NCBI GenBank assembly: GCA_002387205.1
Contig: DGLA01000022.1
Span: 1-64,000 of the forward strand
Reading direction: 5' to 3'
Source of the DNA: Stutzerimonas stutzeri
GTDB taxonomy: Bacteria > Pseudomonadota > Gammaproteobacteria > Pseudomonadales > Pseudomonadaceae
Length of the DNA stretch: 64,000 nt
The notes below the pieces were generated by a model that was not told where the DNA came from, made no database searches, and saw only the letters and a program-made list of their open reading frames with translations. A program made the position numbers and the translations under genes. Below are positions 25,639 to 34,530 of the stretch, piece by piece. Position 1 is the stretch's first letter, and every line of letters starts with the position of its first letter.

Positions 25639-26205
25639 TGCAGTGTGCTCACCATGTGAAGACTCGACAGTATAGTAGCTATTTGATATTGCGTCCGTTG
25701 CTGTATCAGCCTGCAGCCGTATAGGGTCAGGTTCAGGCGAGAGGGTTGTTTCCAGCTGTCAACGAACGTGGCGGTTTATGGTCAGATCGTGAAGAATCTA
25801 CAGCCTTGAGAGGCCCTTCATGGATCGCCAATACACCAGACGCTTTAACCAACTACGGGCACACATCGATGAGATGCTTGGCAACGGCGCGATAATCACC
25901 GAGAGAGCCCCCTTGATGATAAAGAGCGGAGAAGTGCTCTATACGGTCTCGTGCGGAATGCTCATCGGTGAGCGGCGAGCGAAGACCTGAGCAGACAGCC
26001 GAACGATAATTGCGTCAGCGCGTTTCGTTGCAGAGTTTTTTTGATCCTGTCCCTGGAAGCGTTAGGACATCAGGGAACACTTCGCCTCGACATGCACATC
26101 CATGATATGGCTGTGGCGCAAGCCGCTTCGTGGCCGACTTGATATTTACCGGACCGACTCCACCTACTCTTCGTCCTCTCGAAGCACGCCAACCGGAGTT
26201 ATGCC
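25639..26205. other. Intergenic stretch around a 56-residue ORF
   Basis: Apart from the short ORF at 25820-25990 I see no gene. The 215 bases before trxC contain a T7 run near 26034 and no clear hairpin or promoter that I can defend. Regulators such as OxyR act on trxC in other bacteria, but no operator is visible here. Confidence 0.4.
25820..25990 (+). CDS. Possible 56-residue protein of unknown function
   Basis: ATG at 25820 with GAGAGG 6 bases upstream opens a 56-residue frame ending TGA at 25990. The product starts MDRQYTRRFNQLRAHIDEML, an amphipathic charged helix, and continues with a hydrophobic beta-like segment (EVLYTVSCGMLIG). No domain is recognised. The ribosome site and balanced composition favour a real small gene. 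Confidence 0.5.
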   Translation: MDRQYTRRFNQLRAHIDEMLGNGAIITERAPLMIKSGEVLYTVSCGMLIGERRAKT

Positions 26206-26637
26206 ATGACTGCCCTCCTTGTTCCTTGCGCACAGTGCGCGGGGCTCAACCGCATCCCCGCCGAACGCCTTACCGACATGCCTCGGTGCGGCCATTGCAA
26301 GTCACCTGTGCTGAGCAGCAAGCCGTTCACCCTGGAGCAGGACAGCTTTGCGCGTCAGATCAAGGGCGAGCTACCGTTGCTGGTCGATGTGTGGGCAAGC
26401 TGGTGCGGACCCTGCCAGGCCTTTGCCCCAACCTTCGAGCAGGCTGCCAGACGGCTCGAGGGACGCTGCCGATTCGCCAAGCTCGACAGCGAGGGCAACC
26501 CGCAGCTCTCCGCGCAACTCGGCATTCGCTCAATCCCGAGCCTGATACTGTTCGTGGATGGCAAGGAAATTTCCCGCCAGAGTGGTGCGATGCCGCTTGC
26601 TCAGTTACTCAGCTGGTTGGAACAACAAGGCATATAG
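26206..26637 (+). CDS. trxC: Thioredoxin 2 (zinc-containing TrxC)
   Basis: A 143-residue disulfide reductase. The N-terminal zinc ribbon C8-x2-C11...C28-x2-C31 distinguishes TrxC from TrxA, and the redox motif is W66CGPC70 in a complete thioredoxin fold with the cis-Pro loop SIPS. GGAG lies 7 bases upstream. It is monocistronic in appearance. A second, classical thioredoxin (trxA) lies at 57026. Confidence 0.94.
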   Translation: MTALLVPCAQCAGLNRIPAERLTDMPRCGHCKSPVLSSKPFTLEQDSFARQIKGELPLLVDVWASWCGPCQAFAPTFEQAARRLEGRCRFAKLDSEGNPQLSAQLGIRSIPSLILFVDGKEISRQSGAMPLAQLLSWLEQQGI

Positions 26638-26803
26638 CGGCTATCTAATCGTGGGGTAGGTTTATGCCCTAGCCTGCTCATCTAGCGCTGACCGGCGAGC
26701 GCAGCCCCCAGGAGCCCGACCGTCGCTCAAACCGCAGCATTACCGAACGAATAATTCGACTCGTGAGTCAACAGGACAGAATACAACTCGTCCTGGAGCC
26801 ATC

Positions 26804-27097
26804 ATGTTCGGAAAGTCATCGCACAAATTCGAAGTCAATTACATCTTTCAGAACGACCCGCGCCACCACATTATCGAGTCGGAAGATGAGCGGATGTCGC
26901 AGGCCAGCGCTGCACGGCATCTGATCGAGTTACACAACGGGGATGCTGAAAACAGCCTTGTAATGCCCGATGCGGGAGCCGACGAAGCGGAGGTGCTGGA
27001 GCAAGCCGAGGTCATAGGTATAAGCGACATACGCGTGACCAAGTTGCTGCATGAACACGAACCGGGCACCACACCAGGTCATTACCAGCAGCCATAA
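26804..27097 (+). CDS. Small hypothetical protein
   Basis: A 97-residue, acidic protein (MFGKSSHKFEVNYIFQND...). It has no signal peptide or membrane segment. The first half mixes beta-like and charged segments, and the tail is Glu/Ala-rich then Pro/Gly-rich. I do not recognise a family. CCTGGAG precedes the start, and an upstream CAGGAC/GTCCTG stem (26772-26795) touches this ribosome site. It is convergent with hemE, sharing a bidirectional terminator. Confidence 0.7.
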   Translation: MFGKSSHKFEVNYIFQNDPRHHIIESEDERMSQASAARHLIELHNGDAENSLVMPDAGADEAEVLEQAEVIGISDIRVTKLLHEHEPGTTPGHYQQP

Positions 27098-27100
27098 CTG

Positions 27101-27126
27101 AAAAGAGCCGCTTTAGCGGCTCTTTT
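27101..27126. terminator. Bidirectional terminator, hypothetical gene / hemE
   Basis: AAAAGAGCCGCT and AGCGGCTCTTTT form a 12-bp perfect stem with T runs on both strands, located between two convergent genes. Confidence 0.92.
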
Positions 27127-27138
27127 CATCCAGGCGGA

Positions 27139-28203
27139 TCAGGCATGGTATTTAGCAGACAGCTCATGCACGGAGTCAATGAAAGCACCGGCGTGGGCTG
27201 GGTCAACCTCAGGTGTGATACCGTGCCCCAGATTGAATACGTGCCCGCTGCCGTGCCCGTAACTGGTGAGGATACGGCCGACCTCGGCGCGAATGGCGTC
27301 AGGCTTGGCGAAAAGCACGCTCGGATCCATGTTGCCCTGCAGCGATACCTTGTCTCCGACTCGAGCCCGAGCCGCGCCGATATCGCAGGTCCAATCCAAC
27401 CCCAACGCCTCGGCGCCTGTGACGGCCATCGACTCCAGCCAAAGCCCGCCGCCCTTGGTAAACAGGATCACCGGTACACGACGGCCCTCGTACTCGCGGA
27501 TAAGCCCATCGATGATTTTCTGCATGTAGGCCAGTGAGAACTCTTGATATGCCGCAGCTGAGAGGCTGCCTCCCCAGGAATCGAAGATTTGCACAGCCTG
27601 GGCACCGGCCAGGATCTGCCCGTTGAGGTAGCTGGTCACCGACTGCGCCAGCTTGTCGAGCAGCGCATGCATGGCCTGCGGATTTTCGTACAGCATCGCC
27701 TTGGACTTGCGAAAGTCCCTGGAGGAACCGCCCTCGACCATGTAGGTCGCCAACGTCCAGGGGCTGCCAGAGAAGCCAATCAGCGGTACGCGGCCGTTGA
27801 GCTCCCGGCGGATGGTACGCACGGCCTGCATGACATAGCCAAGCTCCTGCTCAGGATTGGGCACAGGCAGCGCCTCGATATCGGCCATGCTGCTGACTAC
27901 TTTCCTGAAGCGAGGCCCCTCACCTGCTTCGAAATACAGGCCCAGGCCCATGGCATCCGGCACCGTGAGGATGTCGGAAAACAGGATGGCAGCGTCGAGA
28001 GGATAACGGTCCAGGGGCTGCAGCGTGACCTCGCACGCCAGCTCGGGATTCATGCACAGGCTCATGAAGTCGCCCGCCTTGCTGCGGCTGGCGCGATATT
28101 CGGGCAGATAGCGTCCGGCCTGACGCATCATCCACACCGGCGTCACATCAACCGGCTGTTTGAGTAGGGCGCGGAGAAAGCGATCGTTCTTCAGGGCGGT
28201 CAT
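27139..28203 (-). CDS. hemE: Uroporphyrinogen decarboxylase HemE
   Basis: A 354-residue enzyme that decarboxylates the four acetates of uroporphyrinogen III to make coproporphyrinogen III in heme synthesis. The start MTALKNDRFLRALL at 28203 is used; the upstream frame to 28260 enters the gltD terminator. The invariant R27QAGRYLPEYR and the AILFSDILTVPDAMG and GFSGSPWTLATYMVEG segments are present. Confidence 0.96.
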   Translation of the reverse strand: MTALKNDRFLRALLKQPVDVTPVWMMRQAGRYLPEYRASRSKAGDFMSLCMNPELACEVTLQPLDRYPLDAAILFSDILTVPDAMGLGLYFEAGEGPRFRKVVSSMADIEALPVPNPEQELGYVMQAVRTIRRELNGRVPLIGFSGSPWTLATYMVEGGSSRDFRKSKAMLYENPQAMHALLDKLAQSVTSYLNGQILAGAQAVQIFDSWGGSLSAAAYQEFSLAYMQKIIDGLIREYEGRRVPVILFTKGGGLWLESMAVTGAEALGLDWTCDIGAARARVGDKVSLQGNMDPSVLFAKPDAIRAEVGRILTSYGHGSGHVFNLGHGITPEVDPAHAGAFIDSVHELSAKYHA

Positions 28204-28251
28204 GTCTGGCTTCCAGCAAAAAAGTGGCGGCATTGTCGCAAAGCGGAAACC

Positions 28252-28280
28252 AAAAGGCACGGCGAGCGCCGTGCCTTTTG
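28252..28280 (-). terminator. gltD intrinsic terminator
   Basis: AAAAGGCACGGC and GCCGTGCCTTTT form a 12-bp stem with a GAGC loop between gltD and hemE. On the minus strand the last stem bases provide the T run. Confidence 0.85.
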
Positions 28281-28381
28281 TCTATGGGCTTGATTCAGAT
28301 CAGGCCTGCTGGAGCATATGCGGGGCGGGCAAACGCCTACATCCGCAACAGTCGGATGGAGGCACGACCCAACCCTACCAA

Positions 28382-29800
28382 TTAGACTTCCAGGAAGTCG
28401 AGAATACCTTCAGCAGCCTGGCGGCCCTCGAAGATGGCCGTGACCACCAGATCGGATCCGCGCACCATATCGCCACCGGCAAATATCTTTGGATTGCTGG
28501 TCTGGTGCTTGAACTTACCCATTTCGGGAGCGACGACGCGCCCCTGGTTATCGGTCTGGATACTTTTGGCTTCGAACCAGTCAGCGGGGCTGGGGCGGAA
28601 ACCGAACGCGATAACAACCGCATCAGCCGGTAGCACTTCTTCGGACCCGGGTATCGGCTCCGGGCTACGGCGCCCCCGCGCATCCGGCTCGCCGAGGCGT
28701 GTTTCCACAACCTTGACGCCTTCCACCTTGCCCTCACCAACGATGGCAATCGGCTGACGATTGAAGAGGAACTTCACGCCCTCTTCCTTGGCGTTTTTAA
28801 CTTCCCTGCGTGACCCGGGCATGTTCGCCGCGTCACGGCGGTACGCACAGGTCACAGTCTTCGCACCCTGACGAATCGAGGTACGGTTGCAGTCCATAGC
28901 AGTATCGCCACCGCCCAGCACTACGACCTTCTTGCCCTTCATGTCGACGAAATCTTCAGGTGATTTCTCGAAACCGAGGTTGCGATTGACGTTGGCTATA
29001 AGGAAATCCAGCGCGTCGTATACACCTGGCAGATCTTCCCCAGGGAAGCCGCCCTTCATGTAGGTATAGGTCCCCATACCCATGAACACTGCATCGTAGT
29101 CAGCGAGTAGCTGATCGATGGTCACGTCCTTGCCGACTTCGGTGTTCAGGCGGAATTCGATGCCCATGCCGGTGAAGATTTCACGCCGGCGGCTGAGCAC
29201 TGTCTTTTCCAGCTTGAACTCGGGGATACCGAAGGTCAGCAGACCGCCGATTTCCGGGTTTCTGTCGAAGACTACCGGCGTAACGCCGCTGCGGACCAGC
29301 ACGTCAGCGCAACCCAGACCGGCCGGGCCGGCGCCGATGATGGCGACCTTCTTCCCGGTCGGCTTGACCTTGGACATGTCCGGGCGCCAGCCCATGGCAA
29401 AGGCAGTATCGGCAATGTACTTTTCCACCGATCCGATAGTGACAGCACCGAAACCGTCATTCAGGGTACAGGCGCCTTCGCACAGACGATCCTGCGGACA
29501 GACCCGCCCACAGACCTCCGGCAGCGTATTGGTTTGGTGAGCCAGCTCAGCAGCAGCAAGGATGTTTCCCTCGGAAACCAGCTTCAGCCAGTTGGGGATG
29601 TAATTGTGTACCGGGCATTTCCATTCGCAGTAGGGGTTGCCACAACCCAGGCAACGATGGGCCTGCTCGCAAGCCTGCTGCGGCTTGAAGGGTTCGTAGA
29701 TCTCTACGAACTCCTTCTTGCGCTGGCGCAGCAGCTTCTTCTTCGGATCCTTGCGCCCGACCTCGATGAACTGGAAGTCGTTATTCAGACGTTCAGTCAT
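28382..29800 (-). CDS. gltD: Glutamate synthase small subunit GltD
   Basis: A 472-residue NADPH-oxidising flavoprotein subunit of glutamate synthase that feeds electrons to GltB. The N-terminal iron-sulfur ligands are C44, C50, C53, C58 and a second group C97, C101, C107, C111. The FAD loop GAGPAG is at 156-161, and the NADPH-binding GGGDTAMDCNR follows about residue 297. It lies 111 bases after gltB with no strong hairpin, so it is probably co-transcribed. Confidence 0.96.
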   Translation of the reverse strand: MTERLNNDFQFIEVGRKDPKKKLLRQRKKEFVEIYEPFKPQQACEQAHRCLGCGNPYCEWKCPVHNYIPNWLKLVSEGNILAAAELAHQTNTLPEVCGRVCPQDRLCEGACTLNDGFGAVTIGSVEKYIADTAFAMGWRPDMSKVKPTGKKVAIIGAGPAGLGCADVLVRSGVTPVVFDRNPEIGGLLTFGIPEFKLEKTVLSRRREIFTGMGIEFRLNTEVGKDVTIDQLLADYDAVFMGMGTYTYMKGGFPGEDLPGVYDALDFLIANVNRNLGFEKSPEDFVDMKGKKVVVLGGGDTAMDCNRTSIRQGAKTVTCAYRRDAANMPGSRREVKNAKEEGVKFLFNRQPIAIVGEGKVEGVKVVETRLGEPDARGRRSPEPIPGSEEVLPADAVVIAFGFRPSPADWFEAKSIQTDNQGRVVAPEMGKFKHQTSNPKIFAGGDMVRGSDLVVTAIFEGRQAAEGILDFLEV

Positions 29801-29911
29801 TTCAAAACCTCTTAGCAGCAGCTACAAGCACTGGCTGCAGACTGCGTGACAATCACGGGAGCGGGGCGAGCCCTGGGAATAGCCCAAGACTTACCGCTTG
29901 AATCTGCTTTC

Positions 29912-32900
29912 TTATTGGGGGTTCGCCCGGGTGCTGGACAACAATGACGCCAGGTTCGCAGCCTTCGGCTTGACCAACCAGAAGCGACGCAGGTAATCGT
30001 CCAGGTTTTCCACCAGCTCAGCGCCCCACTCACTGCCAGTCTCGGCTACGTATTCTCGCAGGACCTCCTGGAGGTGGCTGCGGTGAGCTTCCATCGCTTC
30101 GCCGGTGATTCGCTGCAGGTTCACCAACTCATTATTCACGCGATCGACAAAGCTGTTATCGATATCGAGAACATAGGCGAAACCACCAGTCATCCCGGAG
30201 CCGAAGTTGGAGCCAGTCCTGCCCAGAACGCAAACGAAACCACCGGTCATGTACTCGCAGCAATGGTCCCCGGTACCTTCAACCACTGCATGGGCGCCCG
30301 AGTTACGGACAGCGAATCGTTCACCGGCCGTACCGGCTGCAAGCAGCTTGCCGCCTGTCGCGCCGTACAAGCAGGTATTGCCGATGATCGCCGAGTGCTG
30401 CGATTTGAAACTGCTGATCTTGGGCTGAGTAACGACCAACTTGCCGCCGGTCATGCCTTTGCCGACATAGTCATTGGCGTCGCCTTCCAGGTACAGGTGC
30501 AGACCGCCGGCGTTCCATACGCCGAAGCTTTGCCCCGCCGTGCCCTTGAAGCGGAAGGTGATAGGCGCGTCCTTCATACCCTGGTTGCCATGCACCCGAG
30601 CGATCTCACCGGACACACGCGCACCGATGGATCTATCGCAGTTGCAAATGTCCAGTTCAAAGTCACCGCCGCTCTTGGCCTCGATCGCCGCACGGGACAG
30701 CTTGACCATCTCTTCGGCAAGCAGACCCTGATCGAAGGGAGGATTCCTGTCCACCTCGCAGAACTGTGGTTTGTCGGCCGGGATATGATCGCTACCCAGC
30801 AGGGGAGTCAGATCGAGGTGGTTCTGCTTGGCGGTCTCGCCCGGCAGCACCTCGAGCAAGTCAGTTCGTCCGATCAATTCCTGCAGGCTGCGCACGCCAA
30901 GCCGGGCAAGCCACTCGCGGGTTTCCTCGGCGACAAAGGTGAAGAAATTGACCACCATGTCCACGGTGCCGATGAAATGGTCCTTGCGCAGTTGATCATT
31001 CTGCGTCGCAACCCCAGTGGCGCAGTTGTTCAAATGGCAAATACGCAAGTACTTGCAGCCCAGCGCGATCATCGGCGCAGTACCGAAACCAAAGCTCTCG
31101 GCACCCAGAATGGCCGCTTTGACCACATCAAGGCCGGTCTTCAAGCCACCATCGGTCTGCACCCGAACCTTGCCCCGCAGGTCGTTTCCGCGCAGGGTCT
31201 GGTGAGTTTCGGCAAGACCAAGCTCCCAGGGCGAGCCAGCGTAACGAATGGAGGTCAGGGGCGATGCGCCCGTTCCACCGTCATAGCCGGAAATGGTGAT
31301 CAGGTCGGCATACGCCTTGGCAACGCCGGCTGCAATAGTGCCGACGCCCGGCTCAGCTACCAGCTTGACCGATACCAGCGCCGTGGGGTTGACCTGCTTC
31401 AGATCGAAGATCAGCTGCGCCAGATCTTCGATCGAATAGATGTCATGGTGTGGTGGCGGAGAAATCAGGGTCACGCCAGGCACCGCATAACGCAGCTTTG
31501 CGATCAGCCCGTTGACCTTGCCACCCGGCAACTGGCCACCCTCGCCTGGCTTGGCGCCCTGCGCAACCTTGATCTGCAAGACTTCGGCGTTGACCAGATA
31601 CTCAGGCGTGACACCGAAACGACCGGTTGCCACCTGCTTGATCTTCGAGCTGCGCTCGGTGCGGTAGCGAGACGGGTCTTCCCCGCCTTCACCGGAGTTG
31701 GAACGCGCACCGATGCGATTCATAGCAGCAGCGATCGCTTCGTGTGCTTCCGGCGACAAGGCGCCCAACGAGATACCTGCCGAGTCGAAACGCGTGAGAA
31801 TCTGCTCCAGCGGCTCGACATCCTCCAGCGCAAGCGGCTGGTCCGTAACCTTTAGCTTGAGCAGGTCTCTCAGCATGGAGGCCGGACGCTGGTCGACCAG
31901 CGCGGTGTATTCCTTGAAGCGATTGTAGTCCCCCTGTTGCACCGCAACCTGCAAGGCAGCTACTACGTCAGGGTTGTAAGCGTGATATTCCCCACCGTAG
32001 ACGAACTTCAACAAGCCGCCCTGTTGGATGGGCTTGCGGTTGCTCCATGCCTCACTGGCGAGCGCTTTCTGTTCGGCTTCCAGGTCGATGAATCGAGCCC
32101 CCTTGATACGGCTTGCGACGCCGCGGAAGCTCATATTCACGACCTCGTCCGACAGGCCGACCGCCTCAAACAGCTGGGCGCCCCGATAAGAGGTGATGGT
32201 GGAGATGCCCATCTTCGAGATGATCTTCAGCAACCCCTTGGAAATGCCCTTGCGGTAATGCTTGAACACTTCATAAAGATCACCAAGCACCTCCCCTGTA
32301 CGGATCAGGTCACCAAGCACCTCGAATGCGAGGAACGGATAGACTGCCGTGGCACCGAAACCGATAAGCACCGCGAAATGATGCGGATCCCTGGCGGTGG
32401 CGGTCTCGACCAGGATGTTGCAGTCGCTGCGCAAACCGGTCTCGATCAAGCGATGGTGTACCGCACCGACGGCCAGCGCTGCGTGTACAGGCAGTTTCCC
32501 CGGGGTGATGGCACGGTCGCTGAGGATAAGCATGACCTTGCCGCCACGCACCGCTTCTTCAGCCTGATCAGCAATGTTGCGCACGGCAGCTTCGAGCCCT
32601 ATGGACTCCTCGTAGTTGAGGTCAATCAACTGGCGCTCGAAGCCCGGCCGATCGAGCTCCATGATGGTCCGCCATTTGGCCGGAGAGACCACCGGAGTCG
32701 TCAGGATTGCACGATTGGCGTGATCTGCGGTTTCCTCGAAGACATTACGCTCGGCGCCCAGGCAGGTTTCCAGCGACATCACGATCGACTCGCGCAGCGG
32801 GTCGATCGGCGGGTTGGTAACCTGCGCGAACTGCTGACGGAAGTAGTCATACGGAGAGCGCACACGACGCGACAGCACCGCCATCGGCGTATCGTCGCCC

Positions 32901-34360
32901 ATGGAACCTACCGCCTCCTGCCCCTGCTCGGCGAGCGGGCGCAGCACCTGGTCACGCTCCTCGAACGTGACCTGGAACATTTTCATGTACTGCTTGAGCT
33001 GGTCGGCATCGTAGAACGCCGATCCATGGTCGTTATCGTCAAGGGTCGACTGGATGCGCAGGGCATTCTGACGTAGCCACTTCTTGTAGGGGTGCTGCGA
33101 CTTCAGGCGATTGTCGATGTCGTCGGTATGCAGAACCTGCCCGGTCTCGGTATCGACCGCCAGAATCTGACCCGGCCCGACCCGGCCCTTGGCGATGACA
33201 TCTTCCGGCTTGTAGTCCCATACGCCCACTTCTGACGCCAGAGTGATGTAACCGTTAGTGGTGGTCACCCAGCGCGCTGGACGCAGCCCGTTGCGATCAA
33301 GCAGACAGATCGCGTGGCGGCCATCGGTCAATACCACGCCGGCAGGGCCATCCCAGGGCTCCATGTGCATGGAGTTGTATTCATAGAAGGCGCGCAGATC
33401 CGGGTCCATGGTCTCGACGTTCTGCCAGGCCGGCGGAATGATCATGCGCAAGCCGCGGAACAAATCCATGCCGCCGGTGACCAACAGCTCCAGCATGTTG
33501 TCCATGCTTGAAGAATCGGAGCCGGTGCGGTTTACGAGCGGATCGAGGCTTTCCAGACCTGGCAGCGACTCGTTGGCAAACTTCAAGCGACGCGCCTGGG
33601 CCCAGTTACGGTTGCCGGTGATGGTATTGATCTCACCATTGTGGGCAAGAAAGCGGAACGGCTGCGCCAGCGGCCACTGGGGCATGGTGTTGGTGGAGAA
33701 ACGCTGATGGAAAACGCAGATGGCAGTCGCCAGGCGTTCGTCTCCGAGGTCTGGATAGAACTGTTCAAGGTCTGCCGGCATCATCAGACCTTTGTAGATG
33801 ATGTCCTTGTCGGAAAAGCTGCAGACGTAGAATTCCTTGTCGCCAGCCAGCGCCACTTCGGCGCGGCGACGAGCAAAGAAGAGCTTGATACCGAAATCCC
33901 GTTCGGAAATATCTTCAGCACAGACGAATACCTGCTCGATGCGGGGCAGGCGCTCCAACGCCAGACGGCCAAGGACGGTGGTGTCGATGGGTACTTCGCG
34001 CCAGCCAACCAGCGTCAGCCCCTGGGCAGCAATTTCCTCGTTGAGCGCGCGCCGGGCAGCGTCGGCCCTGGCCGAATCCTGGCTGAGAAAGATCATGCCG
34101 ACTGCATACAAGGCCGGCAGGTCGGTGTTGAAGTGCTGCTTCGCCATGGCCCGCAGGAACACGTCGGGTTTCTGCATGAGCAAACCGCAACCGTCGCCCG
34201 TCTTGCCGTCGGCGTTGATGCCGCCACGGTGCGTCATGCAAGTGAGGGACTGAATGGCGGTCTGAAGCAGGTGATGGCTTGCCTCGCCCTGCATATGGGC
34301 GATCAGACCGAAGCCGCAGTTATCCTTGAACTCTTCAGGACGAAACAGACCTGCTCTCAT
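29912..34360 (-). CDS. gltB: Glutamate synthase large subunit GltB
   Basis: A 1482-residue subunit that releases ammonia from glutamine and makes two glutamates from 2-oxoglutarate. The start at 34360 (MRAGLFRPEEFKDNCGFG) leaves a 14-residue propeptide before the class-II amidotransferase nucleophile Cys15; a GTG frame from 34432 would add 24 residues and is rejected. The central FMN synthase domain (GEGGEDPSRY, SGYDGGTGASPL), the 3Fe-4S cysteines in CKYLRICHLNNC and the C-terminal Gly-rich beta-helix are all intact. Confidence 0.96.
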   Translation of the reverse strand: MRAGLFRPEEFKDNCGFGLIAHMQGEASHHLLQTAIQSLTCMTHRGGINADGKTGDGCGLLMQKPDVFLRAMAKQHFNTDLPALYAVGMIFLSQDSARADAARRALNEEIAAQGLTLVGWREVPIDTTVLGRLALERLPRIEQVFVCAEDISERDFGIKLFFARRRAEVALAGDKEFYVCSFSDKDIIYKGLMMPADLEQFYPDLGDERLATAICVFHQRFSTNTMPQWPLAQPFRFLAHNGEINTITGNRNWAQARRLKFANESLPGLESLDPLVNRTGSDSSSMDNMLELLVTGGMDLFRGLRMIIPPAWQNVETMDPDLRAFYEYNSMHMEPWDGPAGVVLTDGRHAICLLDRNGLRPARWVTTTNGYITLASEVGVWDYKPEDVIAKGRVGPGQILAVDTETGQVLHTDDIDNRLKSQHPYKKWLRQNALRIQSTLDDNDHGSAFYDADQLKQYMKMFQVTFEERDQVLRPLAEQGQEAVGSMGDDTPMAVLSRRVRSPYDYFRQQFAQVTNPPIDPLRESIVMSLETCLGAERNVFEETADHANRAILTTPVVSPAKWRTIMELDRPGFERQLIDLNYEESIGLEAAVRNIADQAEEAVRGGKVMLILSDRAITPGKLPVHAALAVGAVHHRLIETGLRSDCNILVETATARDPHHFAVLIGFGATAVYPFLAFEVLGDLIRTGEVLGDLYEVFKHYRKGISKGLLKIISKMGISTITSYRGAQLFEAVGLSDEVVNMSFRGVASRIKGARFIDLEAEQKALASEAWSNRKPIQQGGLLKFVYGGEYHAYNPDVVAALQVAVQQGDYNRFKEYTALVDQRPASMLRDLLKLKVTDQPLALEDVEPLEQILTRFDSAGISLGALSPEAHEAIAAAMNRIGARSNSGEGGEDPSRYRTERSSKIKQVATGRFGVTPEYLVNAEVLQIKVAQGAKPGEGGQLPGGKVNGLIAKLRYAVPGVTLISPPPHHDIYSIEDLAQLIFDLKQVNPTALVSVKLVAEPGVGTIAAGVAKAYADLITISGYDGGTGASPLTSIRYAGSPWELGLAETHQTLRGNDLRGKVRVQTDGGLKTGLDVVKAAILGAESFGFGTAPMIALGCKYLRICHLNNCATGVATQNDQLRKDHFIGTVDMVVNFFTFVAEETREWLARLGVRSLQELIGRTDLLEVLPGETAKQNHLDLTPLLGSDHIPADKPQFCEVDRNPPFDQGLLAEEMVKLSRAAIEAKSGGDFELDICNCDRSIGARVSGEIARVHGNQGMKDAPITFRFKGTAGQSFGVWNAGGLHLYLEGDANDYVGKGMTGGKLVVTQPKISSFKSQHSAIIGNTCLYGATGGKLLAAGTAGERFAVRNSGAHAVVEGTGDHCCEYMTGGFVCVLGRTGSNFGSGMTGGFAYVLDIDNSFVDRVNNELVNLQRITGEAMEAHRSHLQEVLREYVAETGSEWGAELVENLDDYLRRFWLVKPKAANLASLLSSTRANPQ

Positions 34361-34530
34361 AGGCGCTCCAACAGCTAATTCGTTGTAAAACAACCTCTTA
34401 CCGGATAGACGGAGCAAAGCCCTGTCTTTCACGCGGGCAAAAGGGGGAGCAGTTTACAAAGCAGTGAAGGGCTGCACAATTTATTTCTGCGCGCACCGAA
34501 ACGGCGCACGCAGCCCATGCGAAGCGTCAG

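Noticed and set aside
25219..26205. Integrated island at the tRNA gene
   Set aside because: No integrase, no direct repeat of the tRNA 3' end and no phage-like genes are seen downstream.
30074..31855. 593-codon open frame antisense to gltB
   Set aside because: gltB is fully conserved and intact on the other strand; the antisense product resembles no family.
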